In this document: positions 44,537 to 56,271 of the stretch, one piece after another
Numbering within the stretch: position 1 is the first letter of the stretch
How the letters are laid out: each line of letters starts with the position of its first letter
Assembly: GCA_030490835.1 (NCBI GenBank)
Contig: CM059971.1
Location: 50,268,012-50,332,011, forward strand
DNA: 64,000 nt
Reading direction: 5' to 3'
Source of the DNA: Annona cherimola
Taxonomy: Eukaryota > Streptophyta > Magnoliopsida > Magnoliales > Annonaceae
Position numbers and translations under genes: made by a program
The notes under the pieces: generated by a model
What the model saw: only the letters and a program-made list of their open reading frames with translations
Databases searched by the model: none
Told to the model about the DNA's origin: nothing

Positions 44537-45544
44537 GTAGTCCCCAAGCAGTCTCAAACAGCCCTTGCAAACCAAATTCCAACACAACCAAGCAATCCAA
44601 CAACCCAACAAGCAGTCCAACAAGTCAATAAGCCAAACTCCAAAATGCACCTGTAACAATCACTGTGCAACCAATACCAAACAAGCACCAAGCAATTCCA
44701 AGCAACTCAATCCACAAACCAAACCAAAAACCAGTCCACCAACCGAACCCAATTCACTATCTAATCCGCAAACTAGTCACCAATCACAAAAATTCACTAA
44801 TCCAATCCAATATTCGACTCAAACAGGTAGAAAATCAATTCAAAGCATTTGGAATGTACCACAAACCATGGAGAAATCTGTATCCACAGAAGTTGCTGGC
44901 CTGAAATCTGAATTGCCTTGCTTCTGCACTGGCGCCGGGGCGCGGGGGTAGTCAGCCGGTATCCGGCGCTGGACGGAGAAACGACGATGATGGGGCTCAA
45001 AATGGAGCCCAAATGAAAGGAAAAATGATGGAAACTTCAATGTGGGTGTTAGGCTTAGGATTTGGTGAAGAAAAACCGAAGTTTTAGATGGATTTGAATG
45101 GATCTAAGCAAAGGAGAAAAGGAAAGAAAATGGAATGGTTGGAATAGATGAAATGGGAGGATGAATCCTTGATTAAATGCAGTTTGATTTGAGTTAGAAT
45201 GGCTTGAAATCAAAGTTAGAATGGTCGGAAATGAGAAATGGGAAATTTCGGCGCCGGGGCGTGGGGTTTAGGGTTTAGAACCCTAACCCCATGCTTTATA
45301 GGGTGTCCGGGTCGCGCAGTCCACGACCCGGCGCCGGGGCGCAAGTGTTCTTTGGGTTGTTCTTCATGGCGTCGGGGCACCCCCCTGCGGCGCCTAGGTG
45401 CCGAGTTTTTTTTTGAAAATAAAAATAAAAATAAAAACCCAAAAACAAAACAAATAAAAAATTTCAAATCAAATTGAAACTAAGCAATGGGTTGCCTCCC
45501 ATTCAGCGCTAAGCTTAACATCTTTAGCCCGACATTCCTGCTGT
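44537..45544 (-). other. Non-coding spacer of G
   Basis: Minus-strand interval between gag remnant and PF20167-like ORF. It carries GGCGCC-containing motifs (44930-44970, 45250-45400) and the landmark CAATGGGTTGCCTCCC at 45487-45502. It corresponds to 26824-27775 in F. No gene. Confidence 0.6.
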
Positions 45545-47358
45545 TCAATCTGCTTTTAATTTCACCGCCTCGAACTTTCGTCCATTCGGATTGCAACCTG
45601 GAGGTTCAAATCTGCTCTTAGCCCATCGGTCCATAAAGTCATTCCAGATTTGTCCTTCTGGCAGATGAGGTAGGGGCATTTTGACATGAAAATATCCATC
45701 TTTATCAATTGTAACCCCTTCTATTCCATTATTGGCTTTAATTTCCCTGTCCTGGCTTTCCACCGGCTCGGTCAGTCATTCAAACCTAATGTGAGGTATA
45801 TTGATGTGTAGTTATTTTAATACCTCAAGAAATTTCTTGAACTGGCCCTTCTTTTTAGGCTTTTCGAATCGCTGAGGAAATGGAGGAGGCGACCTTGGAT
45901 TTGTGGCGATTTCAACATCCAGTTGCTTCTGGGTAGTAACTGGTTCTTCTGGCTCCTGCGACTGCTGAATCAGAGGATTAGTGGGTTCAGTTACCGATTC
46001 TGGTGGAATTGCATCGGGTAACTGCTTTTCACTACGCAATGTGACTGCTTGGACCTGTTCTTTGCCTTTTCCTTTTGGGTTTTGCTCGGTGTTGCTCGGC
46101 AACGATCCTTGAGGTCGGTTGTTTAGGGCTGAGGCCAGTTGGCCTATTTGAGCTTCCAGGTTCCTGTTCGTCGTGATCTGGGATTGCATAAACTGCATGA
46201 AGACATTTTCCATATTCGATTTCTTCTCTTCTCGCGGTGGTGGATTGACTGCATTGGTCTTACAGGTTGTTGCTGTGAGAATCCTGGCGGCTGATTCGGC
46301 TTCCTCTGGTCATTCCATGAGAAATTAGGATGATTTCTCTAGCCTGGGTTATAGTTGTTTCCATACTAATTCATTGGGTTTTTCTGGAAATTTCTCACGT
46401 AATTAATGGACTCCGGGTTGGAGGCACATTCATTACTGGGATGGCCGAATTCGCCACACCATGTGCAAATGTCTGCTGCTGTCAACTGCTGTGGTGTAGA
46501 CGCCCCTAATGCACTGACGTTGGCTGGCCTGGACAAGTTCTGGATTTGCCAAGATAAAGCGTCGATGTAGGCCTTTATCGATGAAATCGTGTCCAGTTGG
46601 AGTAGACCCCCACCTCGACTCCTGTCATATGGCAGTTGATAAGTATTGGTTGCCATGTTTTCGAGTAGGGCGTATAATTCCCGATAGCTTTTCCGTAGCA
46701 GAGAACCGTTCGATGAAGAATCCACCATGTGACAGGTGGAATCCTGGAGACCGTCATAGAAAATCTAAATTTGGACCCATGGCTGAATTCCATGATGCGG
46801 GCATTTTCGAAGCAGGTCTTTGAAACGATCCCCCGTCTCTGATAGGGTCTCCTCTCCGTGTTGCTTAAACGAGACTATATCCATTCTCAGCTTGGCTAAC
46901 TTGGCAAGCGGGAAGTATTTTTCTAAGAATTTTTGTGCCAAGTCATTCCATGTGTTGACGGAGTTCGGTGGCAAAGAGTCTAGCCACTCCGAAGCTCGAT
47001 CACGCAGAGAAAATGAAAACGTTCAAAGCCGCATTGCCTCGTCGGAGACTCCGTTTTGCTTGAAAGTGTTCATGATCTGCAGGAAATTCCGTAGATGGCG
47101 GTGCGAGTCTTCCGATGCTAGACCTTCTAACTGCCCGATAAACTGGAGCATCTGGAAAATCACCGGCTTCATCTCGAAGTTATTGGTGTCGATCGGAGGA
47201 GGTGCAATGCTAGTTTGAACTGCATTCTGACCAAGCGCAATCAGATCCCAAATGGGTTGGTCCAAATCATCTTAAGGTGGATGATTTGGGTTCTCAATCC
47301 TTGCGTTTCCCTGCTGGTTTGCTTGAATGTTCTCGTCCTAGTCATAAATGCGCTCCAT
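45545..47358 (-). pseudogene. gag: Athila-type gag of G, protease deleted
   Basis: Reading leftwards: start near 47358 (MERIYD-like), DLIALGQNAVQTSIAPPPIDTNNFEMKPVIFQMLQFIGQLEGLASEDSHRHLRNF (gag N-part), the PF03732-type block LPPNSVNTWNDLAQKFLEKYFPLAKLAKLRMDIVSFKQHGEETLSETGDRFKDLLRKCPHHGIQ (46765-46974), CCHC knuckle CTWCGEFGHPSNEC (46426-46467), then MENVFMQFMQSQI..IGQLASALN, QVQAVTLRSEKQLP and GQFKKFLEVLK (45812-46213). Right after this, where F has ~720 bp of protease, G jumps to the tail segment SQDREIKANNGIEGV..IWNDFMDRWAKSRFEPPGCNPNG (45545-45763). Several stops and frameshifts. Gag would form the particle; here it is dead. Confidence 0.85.
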
Positions 47359-47612
47359 AGTATGTTGTCTATTCTTAGCCTCCCTGCTCTTGCGACGCCT
47401 TCTCAAATAGGTTCGTTCGGGTTCCGAATCAAAAGGAATAACAATCTCCTTTCCAGCTCTGCCTTGGTGCATGCAATGTGAGATGACTCTGCAAAAACCA
47501 ATGAAATTGAACAAGGAGAAAAAAATTCTAAACTAAAAGAAATTATGAAAATAAACTATTCTACAGAATTATACAAGAAAACAATAAAACTAAAAATAAC
47601 TAACTAAACAAT
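47359..47612 (-). other. Leader between primer site and gag of G
   Basis: Short untranslated leader on the minus strand; A/T-rich near the primer site. No ORF. Confidence 0.5.
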
Positions 47613-47630
47613 TCCCCGGCAACGGCGCCA
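47613..47630 (-). promoter_or_regulatory. Primer-binding site of G (Asp-tRNA)
   Basis: TCCCCGGCAACGGCGCCA on the plus strand, i.e. TGGCGCCGTTGCCGGGGA on the minus strand, six bases from the LTR. Perfect complement of the plant Asp tRNA 3' end as used by Athila. Confidence 0.93.
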
Positions 47631-47636
47631 AAAACT

Positions 47637-49331
47637 TGACGAGCTGCGTATATGTCAATTAAAATGCTTGCTATTTACGCAAATATACGTGTCGTGTCAA
47701 GTAATAAAGAGTGAGTAGAGTATCGTTTCCATGAGGAATTGTTAACCGGAATTATTAATTAGTTAAATTGATTTCGATGGGTGGAAAATTCTGAATTTAT
47801 TATTTAACTAAACTAATAATTGCAATGAGAAATTAGAGTGAAGGTTACGAGACTACTGGATACTTTAAACGGGTTTTCTGATTAAGGATGGCAGATGGAT
47901 AGCTTGAAATCCTTGAATCTAAACTATATTGCTTTGGTTCTTTTTAATTGGATTGCATATGGATTTACTAGCCCAAGTTCAATTATCTTTATATATATTT
48001 TCCAACATTATATAAAGCTAATTACACCCTATTTAATTGTTATATTCTCATGCTATTAAATAAAGTAAAATTGATAAGTTCATAACTTGTATAATGACTA
48101 CACAGGGTTTAACGGTATATTCCTATCCGTTAAACAACTCTCCTTACACAAAGGTAGAAACCTATGCTTTGCACATGGATCCGGCAAAGATCTTCCTCTT
48201 TCAAGGATAAATCAAGCAATTAAATTATCTTACAAGGTATCTAATCTTATAAAAAGCATTCAATCCACACATGCAAAGGTAAATCATACACAATCATATA
48301 TAAAATCAAATATTCATTCCTGAATAATCTAAGAACCAAGAAACAATATAGTTTAGAATTCAAATCATCCTAACTATCCATCTAATGGAGGTTTAGTTCA
48401 AAGACATGATCTTAACATCCAATACATCCATATAAAAAGTATCTATAAAGGCAGAGAAAGAAAATTGGAAAGAATAAGAGAAAACTGTTTTCCTGTGGTT
48501 TCCACCAACAGGACTTGAATCTTCTCTTCAATCCAGGCTTTAATCTTGATTTCCTCTTTCTCTTGCACTTTTGTTCGTCCTTAGGCTCTCTCTCTTCTCT
48601 CTTCTCTCTTCTTCTTCTCGTGCACGAACCCCTAGGAACTATATAAATTATCCCTTTGCGCAGCTTACGCATTGAAGTTTGCGCTTACAGATGCGTATTG
48701 GCACCTAGGTACCCTCATCTGGCGCCTAGGCACCAACTCTCTGTGTGCTGGGCAACTTGGACACATGCTATAAACCCTAGGAGTTCATGCACTGGCGCCT
48801 AGGTGCCAACTCCCTGGACATTCCATGATTTGGAGCTTCATCCTTGACACATTGGGGATCATACCTGGTGCCTAGGCGTCCCTAGCTGGCGCCTAGGTGC
48901 CAACTCCCTGGAGGTAATACCTGACTTGTGGCTTCAACATAGTCTGACTTGGGTTTCATGTAGATGAAGTGGCACCTGGGCGCCCCTAAGTGGCGCCTAG
49001 GTGCCAACTCTCTGGAAGCCATGCTGTAAGCTGTGTGTGCTGAAAATGTCCAAGGCATGTAGGGTGGCACCTAGGCGCCATCCATCTGCCTCTGGTTGCC
49101 TCAGTTTGCATTCAACTCGCCCGCTTTGCCTTCATATGTCCCGTCCTTCCTACAAAAAATGGAAAAACTAACTAAATGAACTAAAAATGCCTAAAAAATA
49201 AATAATGCTCCTAAAATGCAAAGCGGATGAAAATTAAACTAAATGAATGCAAACTAAGTCTAATCTCTCAAACTAACACACAAATCAAGTCTGAAATGGA
49301 CCATGATGACTCGTGAAAATACGAGTTATCA
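47637..49331 (-). mobile_element. 5' LTR of G
   Basis: 1695 bp, TGACGAGCTGCG.. to ..GAGTTATCA on the plus strand. It contains the end block CGTGTCGTGTCAAGTAATAAAGAGTG, a TATA-like TTTATATAG (48640-48648, minus) and a larger GGCGCC array (about 48690-49085) than the 3' LTR, which explains most of the 114-bp length difference. Confidence 0.92.
48690..49085. repeat. GGCGCC palindrome array (G 5' LTR)
   Basis: About eight variants of TGGCGCCTAGGTGCCAACTC, with an extra ~90-bp block around 48800-48890 absent from the 3' LTR. Confidence 0.82.
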
Positions 49332-49336
49332 CTTGC
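49332..49336. repeat. Target-site duplication of G, right (CTTGC)
   Basis: Identical partner of 40699-40703. Confidence 0.9.
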
Positions 49337-49499
49337 TTGTAAGCAAATTCTTAAAACATCGGCATAAAACATAAAATTCTTTAAAATTATCATCATGGAA
49401 TACTTGCTTACTCATAAGCAAACTCCTAAATTTATTAGCATAAAGCGTCCCCAATCTTTGGCAACATTTGTGATAAAATATTTATCTTAAAAATTGTTG

Positions 49500-49640
49500 C
49501 TTGGTTCCCATGAAGCAAACCTTGAGGCTTTTCATTAAGGTCATCCTTTTCCAAAACTTACGACTTTTCATTAAAGCCGTCATTTTCAAAACTTGTGGCT
49601 TTTCATTAAAGCTGTAAATTTTCAAATCTTGTGCTTGGCC
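49500..49640. repeat. ~46-bp array of GGCTTTTCATTAAAGCC dyads
   Basis: Three units: GAGGCTTTTCATTAAGGTC, CGACTTTTCATTAAAGCCG, TGGCTTTTCATTAAAGCTG, spaced by TTTTCAAAACTT. Each can pair GGCTTT with AAAGCC. Confidence 0.8.
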
Positions 49641-51499
49641 ATTCATTAAAACATAATCATAAACATTACATTCACAAATCATCACATAGAAAGAAAACAG
49701 TATTTTGGAAAGTTCGCTTGCTTACCTGAGATCGCCTTAATCCCTTTCTTCCATTTGTTTCCTTGCTTTTGCCTAAATAAATGAAAAAAACATTTCATTT
49801 ATATATGTCAATTTCAAATGCTTATATCCCTTAGGGTTTTCCAACCTACATAAATCCATTTGAATTTACATTATACTAGCTTAAGACAAGTGGGTGTTCA
49901 TACGTATCAACATAGCCTATACATATTATATCATCCATTCATTCATTTTTAATACTCTTATGTAGGGTAAACTTGCATATATATAATAATCATTATTTTG
50001 AGGTTCATTACCTCAATTTATCATTTTTAACATATTTTTCACTTTTCATACAACGGTGCTCATTTTAAGCACTTAGTTGATACTTAGACATCATATAATA
50101 ATCTCAAATTTTGAGATTATCATTATTTACTTAAACAGTACCTTAATCCACATTTTTCATCATATTTTCATGCATTTTAGCATTTTAATAATTTACATAA
50201 ACCATTTATCACTTTCTCATGTCTATCTCTCCATACATGTCTATTTCACAAAACATAAATCATGTGTTTCTTAAAATTTTTCAACACAGAAACTTATCTC
50301 TTATTTCAACATGATTAAACCCCTTAATTAACATATAATTTAGAGTTTAATTTTAACATTTTAATCCATTCATCCTAGGGTTCCAAAACAGCAACTTGGG
50401 ACCCATTTTTCATCCTTTCAACGCCTCTTTTGATACTTAAATCAAAATAGATTTTTAATCCATAAATTTCAGCAAATAATTATGCTTTTTTTAACCCAAA
50501 TTTATGGTATTAAAACATGTTTAAAATCCAAAATTCGTTTTCTTGCATAACAGCAATATTTCTACACATTTAGGGTACCATTTGCACCACTTTGGACGTC
50601 CACATGTATGCCCCTAAAAATCAGATTTAGGGAAATCTTTTCTGAACCATTTTGAACATCCAAAGTACCCTAGGTTTATAGTATTTCACTCCCTTAATCA
50701 TCCATAAATCATTTGGGCTAATTCATGTATCATTTTTAACATAAAAACATGGAAATCGGGTCATATGTGTAACCCTAATTCATATCCTTTCTAAAATTCA
50801 TAACTTAAGCCCAAATCAACATATATAATCCATTAAATCATTAATAATCATATAATAATGATAAAAAATCAAAACAGCAACATCATACATGGGTTTAAGA
50901 AAATTTTAGCTAGGTTAATCAACCCATTTTTAACCCTAATCTCCATTTTCATCCTCTTGAACCCATTATTTCATTCTTTTCATTCAAAACTTATTCAATA
51001 CCCTAATCAAGGGCATCATGAAGCATAGTTTAAGGGTTCATTATGAATCAAATTCTTGACTCCTAAGTTGAGGTGAAAAACTAGGTTTAAATGATTCAAG
51101 AATTCAAGAGAAACTTACTTGAAATTGAATCAACCTTGAACCCATTTTTCTAGCTTGAATTCCTCTTCTTTATTTCCCTTTTTCCTTCTCTTTTTCTCCT
51201 CTTTTTCTTCCTTTCCTTGCTGGCTTGAGAGGACGTACACACTACTAGAGTTTTAGGGGGTTTGCTCCTTGAAAAATTTTCTCTCTCCAACCCTTGCACA
51301 TATGGACGTCCACCTATGTATAAGTTGGATTTTTCTAGTTTTGTGGGCCCCATTTGCCACATCAATTAGCAAATGATTAAAGCATGCTTATCTCCTTTGA
51401 TGACATGGCAGAATATGGTCCAAGTAAATTTGATAATTATCCAAATAAAATCCATTAAAATCCATGTCATTAAGGGGCCACAAATCTGTCCACCTTTGA

Positions 51500-52060
51500 C
51501 GTCCACTTTACAGCAGCTTTGGTGTAATTTTTCACACCTAATTCCACTTTAATTTATGGGTATTTAATCACCCTAGCTAATAGCCTACTTAGGGGTCCAT
51601 TTAGCATATTAAAAAATCATAAAAAATCACATTTCAGCCTTGAACGTCCACATCATTCATGCTTCACTTGCTGTCCATGTGATCACCTCCATATGTAGCT
51701 GCCCTTTTGCAAAATTTTCCATAAAATTGCAGCTTTAATTAATGGACACTTAATTATACTAGTAATTAGCTTTCTTAGATGTCCATTTAGCATTTAAAAA
51801 AATCATTAAAAATCTCATACAACAGCTTGGACGTGATCTCTCCCTAGCTCCCATATTGCTGTCCACCATGTGATCACGTCCATGTGCCTTGGATTTTGGC
51901 ATTTTGTGCCATAAAAATCCATCTCAAATTAATGTCACTAACCGCCCCTGTCATGTAGCTCATTTAAATGTATATTTTACATTTTTTAAAAATCAAAAAT
52001 TTCATATAAACAGCCCCTTTGAACGTCCATGGATTGCCACCTATTGCATGCTCCTTTGAG
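51500..52060. repeat. Three-unit ~185-bp tandem repeat in S3
   Basis: GGTCCATTTAGCATATTAAAAAATCAT (51594), ATGTCCATTTAGCATTTAAAAAAATCAT (51779) and a looser third unit near 51960, each followed by CAGC..TTGAACGTCCA-type text. Confidence 0.65.
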
Positions 52061-52840
52061 CTAGCCCATTAGCCATTAAATCATGTCATTAATCACTTGA
52101 TTTTATCATTGATTTTTCATTTTAAGTAATTCATAAAATCCATGTGTAATTACCTCCTCTTGACACCTCATTTATGTCATTAATTATTTAATTAATTACC
52201 TTACTTTAACATAAATACAAGCTTGCTTTATGGTGCACAAAAGTCAAAGGTATACACTTTTTTCATGCAACCATGATCCCATCATCATTAGTTTAATCTA
52301 ATCCTCTCATTGCATTGATCTCATAATTTTAACCATTCATTTCAAATTTCGTCTCAATCCGACTTTTCTAGCTCAAGTTATGATCATTTGAAGTCATCTT
52401 TGGATTTTGATGGTGATGATCGATTTTCTCCCTAATTTCATCAATATTTTCATAATTAAACCTTTCTATAAGTTTAAGCATAAAATTATGTGCTTACCTT
52501 TCAATTTTCATCTTAATTCGCCTTACCGACATCGAGTTATAAATTTTTTAGCACTTGCCTCCTTAAATCCATAACTATAACATAATCTCCATTAGTTAAT
52601 CAATAATATATGAGGTAATTATCCTCAATATAATCACATTTCCTAATCTTCATTAGGCCCCTTTAATCACATTGACCCTGTCGGCTTATTGATAATCATT
52701 CATAATCATTTGCCCTAATTGAAATAAATCATCAAAATTGCAATGAAAATCATTCATAATTCCACTAAATCATACATGATTCATATTTATATGTCAATTG
52801 CATATATATATATAAGCCTTACTTGGGTCGGGGTATCACA

Positions 52841-54302
52841 TTGCCTTTGAGGGAAGGGAAGAGGAGGTTGATAAGGAGGTGGCGGGATGTATGGCTTCTC
52901 CACCACTGACTCAGGTTGTGGCTCCTCTTCTTGCTCTTGTACCTGTTCGGCCTCCTTTTTAGTGTCAGTGTGAGATGGTTGAGGTGGGTTGAGTTACTTT
53001 CCACTCCGCAAGATAACTGCTTGCACTTGTTCTCCAGGGTTCACTTCAGGCTAGCTAAGGAGTTTGCCCTATTCTCTATGGGATGATGTAGTGGCTTGTT
53101 GGGCAATTTGGTTTTGAAGCAAATTAACGTGGGTTTACATTTCTTCCAATCTTTCAAATAATTTATCAATCAAGGAATTAGAAGATTGTACTGAAAGTGG
53201 TGCGGATAAAGCAGGTTGAGTTTGATATGATGTGGGTTGAGAGGTTTTCTTAAGAAACTAGGTGGCTTATTATTTTCAGCATAGCTTTGGGTATTTAACT
53301 GGTTTGCCCAAGAGAAATTAGGGTGGTTTCTCCATCCAGAGTTGTAAGTATTTGAGTAAGGGTTACCATAAGTGCGAGTATCATACTGGTTGTTGATTGC
53401 ATTGGCCCGCTCGCTTGTGGTGTCTTAGATATCAAAACTACACATCAGATGTATAGTGTGAAGCTCAACAGATCTCACATGAAATTTGTCGAGAAGAAGA
53501 TGCATTTCGGTCAGTGGGTTCCTGCTTCTTTTGCTGCAAAAGTTGATCAAGTTTAGAATGAAGAGAATTCATAGATTCGATATCATATAAATTACCTCAC
53601 CGAGAGGGTCCTCGGATGTTGCCTTATTGAGAATCATAAAGAGCTAAGTCATCGAAGAGTTCGAAAGCCTCCTCGTTAATGAGTCGCATGAATCGGCCAC
53701 CAACAGCTGAATTGACAGCGCTTCAGGTAGGTCGGTCAAGTCCATTGAAAAAGTTTTTGATAACGTCACCCTGCAAGATACCATGATGAGGACACTTGGG
53801 ATGCAGATCTTTCATTCTCTCCCACACATCGTAGAGAGTTTCGCCATCTTTTTGGATGAACCAATTGATTTCATCCCTGATCTTCTTTGTTTTAGTAGGT
53901 GAAAAAAAATTCTCCAGGAAGGAAGTAGAGAGCTCGTCCCATATATTGAAGGTGTCGGGTAGCATAGAATAGAACCACTCGTTTGCCCTGTCACGAAGAG
54001 AAAATGGGAAAAGCTGAAGATGGATTACCTCGCGTGGGATATTTTGTACCTTGATTATGTTGCATAACTGTAGGAACTTACTGATGTGTACGGTTGGATT
54101 CTCAGAAGGTAGTCCTGCAAATTGGTCATGTTGAACCATCCGGATAAGCCCAGGATTGAGTTCAAAGTTTCTTGCATCAATTTCTAGTTCCACTATGCAT
54201 GATCGAAATCCTCGAGGGTTTGAGCGGTTCCGATCGCTAAGAGTTACCCTTCTAAGAGGAGCATTGTTCTCAGCCTGGCCTTTCTCCTGCTCTTGATGTG
54301 GC
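52841..54302 (-). pseudogene. gag: Athila-type gag fragment of element L
   Basis: Minus strand. 53723-54302 is an open gag domain (PF03732-type): RGFRSCIVELEIDARNFELNPGLIRMVQ, HISKFLQLCNIIKVQNIPREVIHLQLFPFSLRDRANEWFYSMLPDTFNIWDELSTSFLENFF, KTKKIRDEINWFIQKDGETLYDVWERMKDLHPKCPHHGI. Downstream (53722-52841) the frame decays but keeps VQAVILRSGK (near 52990-53025), the Athila signature, and Gln/Pro-rich text. It is more distant from F/G gag than they are from each other. The left edge is the S3 terminus and the right edge is the copia E LTR, so both ends are cut by insertions. No protease remains. Confidence 0.85.
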
Positions 54303-55974
54303 TGTTGGTCCCGAGTTAATGGCAATTACCCAAGAGGGGAGGGGTGAATTGGGTATTTAAAAATTTATAACTTAAACAGAAATTTTACCCCGGATTAATC
54401 TATTCCCCTTTATGAAGAAACAAAATGGAAAGCAATATAATGTAAGGAGCAGAAATATAAATCAAGCACACAAGATTTTTATAGTGGTTCGGACAACCTC
54501 CCTACTCCACTCTTCCAAGCTCACACTCCTTGTGACTTGGGTTCCACTATTGTATTCTTCAAATACAATTAGAGTCACTACTCTCTTCTAGATTCCAGCT
54601 CTAGGGGGCCTCAACACAATACAGCACAGGTAGGTGATGAGTTCCACTCCAATCACACACTACCTTGCTTACACTTGATCTTAGTTCCTCAAACTAAATC
54701 AAGTTCAATACAAACGAATGAAATAACAAAAGAAGTCTACACTTTACAAATGCGTAGAAGCAATTTGGCGCAGAGAAGAACTTGTAATGTAGGCTTTGAA
54801 GATTCAGAAGTTGGGCTCTTGCAGTTTGAAGCAAAGTTCTTCTTCTTTGAGTGGCTTGATCTCTTTAAAGGCTCTTGAAGATGGGAGTTAAGCTCTCTTA
54901 ATGATTTCAGCTACTTCCCTCGTCCACCATGAATGCCTTTTATAATTTTGGAGGGAATCCAAACGTTAGAGGGTAGGTGGCGCGCATTTAATGCGCCAAC
55001 GTTCGAATAAATTCCGACCGTTGCGACCCAAGTCGCATGTGGAGTCGACTTCGGATGCGACTTCGCCCAAGTCGCAGATGGAGTCGACTTCGGGTGCGAC
55101 TTCGCCTCTCCGTCGCAACCTCAAGTTCCAGGTCGGGTCGACTTGGGTATCAACTTGACCCAAGTCGCAGGTGAAGTCGACTTCGGGTGCTACTTCACCT
55201 CAGCAGCTTGCTCGAAATCTTCAGATATTCTTTCTTTGCTCGAATTTCTTCATGTTGGTTGTCTTTCTTATATTTTTCTTTATTTGAATTCTAGTAAAGT
55301 TATCCTTGCATGAAGTTCTTCAACTTCATATCTTGAAATCTTGGATACTTGGACTTTGTGAATCTTTGGAGAACTTGAGTCTTGCATGGTAGATTCATGC
55401 ACCTTGCTTACTTTTGATTCATATTGATCTTCATCTTGAAATATGCTTGAAGCTTTGCCTTAGACTTGATAATCTTAAGTTGATCTTGAAAAGGAACTTG
55501 AATCTGTATTTTGGACTTTGAAGAACGTCAAGTCGAACTCAGGGTCGACTTCGTCTGCGACTTCGCCCAAGTCGCAACTGGAGTCGACTTCGTTTGCGAC
55601 TTCGGCATTCTTCCATCCCAAATTCAGCTCTGGAGTGAATCTCCCGATTGAAGTCGATGCTGGAGTCGACTTCGTTTGCGACTTGGCTTCCCAAGTCGCA
55701 AGTGGAGTCGACTTGGCCTGCGACTTCACTTGTTCTTTTCCCATTTTCAACTCTGGACAGATTTGGCTTCTTGAAGTCGAACTTGGAGTCGACTTGGGGA
55801 ACGACTTGGCCTTCCATGCTTTATGTTCTTCAAATGTATATCCCTTAAACATATCCACAAACATGGATTTAACTTGTTTTCCACATATTGATTTGTTAGT
55901 AGCCAAGACTTACTCAAATTTATTTGTTAATCATCAAAACATAGATTTAACTTGTTTTCCACATATTTCCAACA
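54303..55974 (-). mobile_element. 3' LTR of copia element E
   Basis: TGTTGGTCCCGAG.. to ..CATATTTCCAACA on the plus strand, 1672 bp, followed by the reverse polypurine tract. GTCGAC arrays lie at about 55026-55200 and 55529-55812. The TATA box has drifted (TTTTATAA, ~54938-54945). The left flank GTGGC (54298-54302) is the presumptive target copy in gag L; the other end of E is outside the window. Confidence 0.92.
55026..55812 (-). repeat. GTCGAC-dyad arrays in copia E LTR
   Basis: Two clusters (55026-55200 and 55529-55812) of AAGTCGCA..GTCGAC..TGCGACTT modules; module number and order differ from A/C. Confidence 0.85.
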
Positions 55975-56271
55975 ATCTTCCCCTTTTTGATGATTGACAA
56001 AACCGATTTGAGTGTATACCTTTCAATAACGTAAACATAACATGTTTAACAAACTTTCATCTTTTAACAAACAAACATATGCTCATGCAAACTTTCAAGT
56101 TGAAAACACTCAAACTCTTCTCCCCAACCATATCCTACTCTTCTCCCTCTTTGGATTTATATCAAATCCTACTCTTCTCCCCCTTTTTGTCAATATATCA
56201 AAAAGTTAGAGGATAAAGAAAGAGATAGGTGGGTTTGCTCCCCCTAAACATGTGCTCCCCCTAAGTTTATG
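55975..56271 (-). promoter_or_regulatory. 3' non-coding region and polypurine tracts of copia E
   Basis: On the minus strand AAAAAGGGGGAAGAT abuts the LTR, with further tracts at about 56140-56155, 56176-56188, 56236-56245 and 56256-56264 (GGGGGAG type). No ORF; pol ends at 56272. Confidence 0.8.

Larger units (their letters stand above)
40704..49331 (-). mobile_element. Complete non-autonomous Athila-like element G
   Basis: 8628 bp. It has two LTRs (3' at 40704-42284, 5' at 47637-49331), an Asp-tRNA primer site, decayed gag without protease, a PF20167-like ORF, two hairpin/purine modules, and a perfect 5-base duplication CTTGC. No RT, RNase H or integrase is present, so its mobility would have depended on another Athila. 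It lies inside long LTR S3. Confidence 0.9.
49332..52840 (-). mobile_element. Long LTR S3, right part
   Basis: Continues 39732-40703 after the G insertion. It ends CTTGGGTCGGGGTATCACA, so on the minus strand the LTR starts TGTGATACCCCGACCC. It contains small dyad arrays at 49332-49430 (GCTTGTAAGCAAA, GCTTACTCATAAGCAAA) and 49500-49640 (GGCTTTTCATTAAAGCC units), landmarks shared with S1 (GCTTGCTTACCTG, GTGCTCATTTTAAGCACTTAG), and a three-unit ~185-bp repeat. Adding the left and middle parts gives about 5.9 kb, an Ogre-like LTR size. No gene. Confidence 0.7.

Noticed and set aside
44565..44951. Gln/Asn/Pro-rich ORF opposite the G downstream ORF
   Set aside because: Antisense of the G spacer and N-terminus; no counterpart in F.
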